A DNA stretch of 7,490 bases from JBLHUT01 sp047629975. Its GTDB lineage: Bacteria; Pseudomonadota; Alphaproteobacteria; Rhodobacterales; Rhodobacteraceae. The stretch is taken from positions 1-7,490 of the forward strand of contig JBLHUT010000183.1 of the NCBI GenBank assembly GCA_047629975.1, read 5' to 3'. Each line of letters begins with the position of its first letter. Position 1 is the stretch's first letter. The position numbers and the translations under genes are program-made. The notes beneath the pieces were generated by a model. It did no database searches. It saw nothing but the letters and a program-made list of their open reading frames with translations, and had not been told where the DNA came from. Shown one piece after another: positions 6,161-7,490 of the stretch.

Positions 6161-6639
6161 ATGGTTTGGACACCGCCGCCAAGCGGCAAGCAAGGTCGGC
6201 ACCAACAATTCAGCGACGCCGCTATTTAGACCTGTCTCACGCTGAAGGTCCTGTTTGGCATGCCGCTTCGCCAGACAACTGGTTCGTCCAGAGCCTGCTG
6301 CGGCTGGCCGGATTGGACCGCGCCACGCCGGATTTCAGCACCTTATGTCGCCGCCAGAAAACATTGAATGTCAGCCTGCCGTATCGCGGCTCCACAGGGC
6401 CATTGAAACCGCTCATCGATAGCACAGGCATCAAGGCCGAAGGGGAAGGCGCGTGGAATGCCCGAAAGCATGGCGGCTCCAAACGCCGTGCTTGGCGTAA
6501 GATGCAGATTAGTATCGTTGAGGAAACGCTTGAAGTGCGGGCGGTCGAAGTCACAGACCGCAACATCGGGGATGCTCCCATGCTATCCGAACTCCTAAAC
6601 CAAATCCCGCCCTATCAGGACATCGGCAATGTCACCGCC

Positions 6640-6683
6640 CCCTCTCGTGCATGCTGAGATGCACTGCCGGGCAGTGAACAAGC
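6640..6683. repeat. Double-palindrome mini-element, copy B, replacing part of the IS5 transposase
   Basis: After the transposase codons for NVTA, the sequence turns into a pyrimidine-rich CCCTCTC followed by two overlapping palindromes: 6647-6664 (GTGCAT, 6-nt spacer, ATGCAC) and 6662-6676 (CACTGCC, G, GGCAGTG). It resembles copy A at 874-912: the TGCATG and ATGCACTGCC words are identical, the GGG and AGTG of the second arm are kept, and the pairing in the second palindrome is preserved (G-C here, G-T in A). The transposase resumes at about 6684. Unlike copy A, it replaces roughly 36 codons of the host gene (estimated from remembered relatives). Confidence 0.55.
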
Positions 6684-6966
6684 TCCGGAGCCATTGCCCG
6701 AAACGACGCGGTCAGTGCGCAGCGATACCCGGGGCGCACTTTGTGGCGACGCTGGAGTGGATATCACCGCCGAAGCCGTGTCGAAACGAAGATGCATTGT
6801 ATAAAACTGCTCGGCCAATCGTTGATGGCGCGGGACTTCGAGCGGCAGGTTGCGGAAATCCAAATCCGCATCGCGGTGCTGAACCGCTACACCGCTCTTG
6901 GTATACCTGTCACGGAACCTGTAGGGTAAGTGCGTCCGGGGAAAGGGGAGGAACGTCCTTCACCCG

Positions 6967-6983
6967 ATTTGTGCAACAAAGCC
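6967..6983 (-). repeat. IS5 right inverted repeat
   Basis: ATTTGTGCAACAAAGCC pairs perfectly with 5980-5996 and marks the right boundary of the element, 38 bp after the transposase stop codon. Confidence 0.9.
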
Positions 6984-7065
6984 TCCCGGCTGCCTCCCCG
7001 GTGCCTACCACGCCATCGGCCATGTTGATCCCGCAAGTGTTCGCAAAGACCCGAAGGAGGTTCAC

Positions 7066-7275
7066 ATGGCGCTAAGGCACCTTTCCCAGATCGAGCTGGC
7101 GGCTCGCTGGAACATTTCACACCGCACGCTGGAGCGTTGGCGGTGGACGGGCGAAGGCCCGAAATTCATCAAACTCGGCGGCCGCGTAATCTACCGGCTG
7201 GAAGATGTTGAGGCTTTCGAGGTCGAGCAGATCTGCGGCTCGGACCACGAGCCCCACCGCCCGATGTCGGCGTAA
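7066..7275 (+). CDS. Small helix-turn-helix protein, excisionase/AlpA-like
   Basis: This 69-residue protein is essentially one MerR/excisionase-type winged helix-turn-helix. ELAARWNISHRTLERWRWTG (residues 10-29) is the helix-turn-helix, and PKFIKLGGRVIYRLEDVEAF (32-51) is the wing and following helix, a pattern typical of excisionase-like proteins. A strong ribosome-binding site, AAGGAGG at 7054-7060, lies 5 nt before the ATG. From memory, close relatives in alphaproteobacteria sit on integrative elements or plasmids next to replication initiator (RepA-like) and ParA genes, so it may be a recombination directionality factor or plasmid regulator; this is inference. The expected neighbours are not visible because an IS110-type element starts right after it. 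The gene is intact, unlike everything else between 5583 and the IS110 gene. Confidence 0.8.
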   Translation: MALRHLSQIELAARWNISHRTLERWRWTGEGPKFIKLGGRVIYRLEDVEAFEVEQICGSDHEPHRPMSA

Positions 7276-7372
7276 GGGGGAACAACAGTAAGCGATGGGG
7301 TGGACGCCCCCCGGCGGCATTTAATGTGCCAAGGTAGTGGGTGTTGAAACACCGCTACGAAGAAGAGCGTCC
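7276..7372 (+). other. Non-coding leader of the IS110-family element with a stable hairpin
   Basis: The stretch between the helix-turn-helix gene and the IS110 transposase has no coding potential. A hairpin at 7334-7358 consists of GTAG/CTAC outside and the perfect GGTGTT-GA-AACACC (7340-7353) inside, with a small internal bulge. IS110-group elements encode a bridge RNA in the non-coding end upstream of the transposase, so this region could hold part of one. The left boundary of the element cannot be placed, and the stretch is short for a whole bridge RNA. Confidence 0.35.
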
Positions 7373-7490
7373 ATGAACGAGGTTAGCATCATCGGCCTGG
7401 ATTTGGCCAAGAACGTATTTCAGGCACACGGCGCCGGAGCTGATGGCCCGGTTATATTGCGCCGAAAGCTATCACGTGTGCAGCTGTTGA
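7373..7490 (+). CDS. IS110-family transposase (DEDD), N-terminal part, cut by the window edge
   Basis: From ATG 7373 the frame is open to the edge (39 codons): MNEVSIIGLDLAKNVFQAHG, then a stretch ending LRRKLSRVQLL. The GLDLAKNVFQ block is the start of the RuvC-like DEDD domain of IS110/IS1111 transposases, with the first catalytic Asp at residue 10. These recombinases act with a bridge RNA and insert without usual terminal inverted repeats. The visible part shows no damage, so this may be the youngest element here. The ribosome-binding site is a weak GAAGAAG 7 nt before the start. Confidence 0.88.
   Translation, partial: MNEVSIIGLDLAKNVFQAHGAGADGPVILRRKLSRVQLL

Larger units (their letters stand above)
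6052..6929 (+). pseudogene. IS5-family transposase, multiply disrupted
   Basis: The original frame begins at about 6055 with APTKYEITNWSSYNESLKQR; the expected initiator codon at 6052-6054 reads TGG. A 16-bp tandem duplication at 6129-6160 shifts the frame after WFDPEM. The old frame then reads VWTPPPSGKQGRHQQFSDAA followed by I and a TAG at about 6228. A further shift near 6283 restores FVQSLLRLAGLD, TPDFSTLCRRQ and LIDSTGIKAEGEG, which carries the first catalytic Asp. The product stops at 6655 after NVTAPSRAC, inside a foreign palindromic segment. The C-terminus resumes in another frame from about 6684 as SGAIARNDAV, then WRRWSGYHRRSRVETKMHC with the catalytic Glu, and ends PVTEPVG. The region normally carrying the second Asp (DGAYDTR in relatives, from memory) is missing. 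It is inactive. Confidence 0.88.
5980..6983 (+). mobile_element. IS5-family element (IS903-like ends), inactive, 1004 bp
   Basis: The element is bounded by perfect 17-bp inverted repeats starting GGCTTTGTTG, as in IS903-type IS5 elements. It contains one plus-strand transposase pseudogene. The 9 bp flanking each end (ccatccggc and tcccggctg) are not identical, so no clear target-site duplication remains; the insertion is old or its flanks were rearranged. The body has a tandem duplication and an internal replacement, both described separately. Confidence 0.85.

Noticed and set aside
5971..6992. 9-bp target-site duplication around the IS5 element
   Set aside because: The flanks ccatccggc and tcccggctg share only a CCGGC-like core at shifted positions and are not a direct repeat.
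6629..7075. 148-codon plus-strand open frame spanning the IS5 right half
   Set aside because: It crosses the IS end, is out of frame with the transposase C-terminus, and has no recognisable content.

Overview
The window looks like an accessory region (plasmid or genomic island) of an alphaproteobacterium, most likely of the Rhodobacterales or Rhizobiales. I infer this from the protein style of the two enzymes, which recall the stachydrine/hydroxyproline catabolic genes of those orders, and from the IS types (IS3, IS481, IS5, IS110). No rRNA, tRNA or CRISPR array is visible.

Layout. Positions 1-1163 are a scrap-heap of nested insertion sequences: the start of an IS3-family orfA on the minus strand, the 3' end of an IS481-family transposase on the plus strand, then a frameshifted IS3-family orfB remnant on the plus strand. 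Positions 1164-1567 hold no convincing gene. Positions 1568-5369 are the only intact metabolic block: a TetR-type regulator on the minus strand, a divergent control region with two palindromic operators, and a tightly coupled two-gene plus-strand operon. The operon encodes a three-cofactor amine-dehydrogenase-like flavoprotein resembling N-methylproline demethylase (StcD) and a proline racemase-superfamily protein. After it come hairpins, a decayed IS3-type orfA (5583-5866), an IS5-family element with perfect 17-bp ends but a wrecked transposase (5980-6983), an intact small helix-turn-helix/excisionase-like gene (7066-7275), and the start of an IS110-family transposase that leaves the window.

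How the genes work together. The regulator probably represses the operon, and possibly itself, through the paired operators until an inducer appears. The flavoprotein would remove the N-methyl group from N-methylproline or a related secondary or tertiary amine. The racemase-family partner would change the configuration at the alpha carbon of, or dehydrate, a proline-type substrate. Both enzymes depart from canonical active-site patterns: one iron-sulfur cysteine is replaced by Ala, and both racemase cysteines are replaced by Ser and Thr.

The least expected feature is a short double-palindrome sequence found twice (874-912 and about 6640-6683). Each copy sits inside the remnant of an unrelated transposase gene, one as a clean 39-bp insertion and one replacing a deleted catalytic segment. 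It may be a small mobile or recombination-prone element that I do not recognise.
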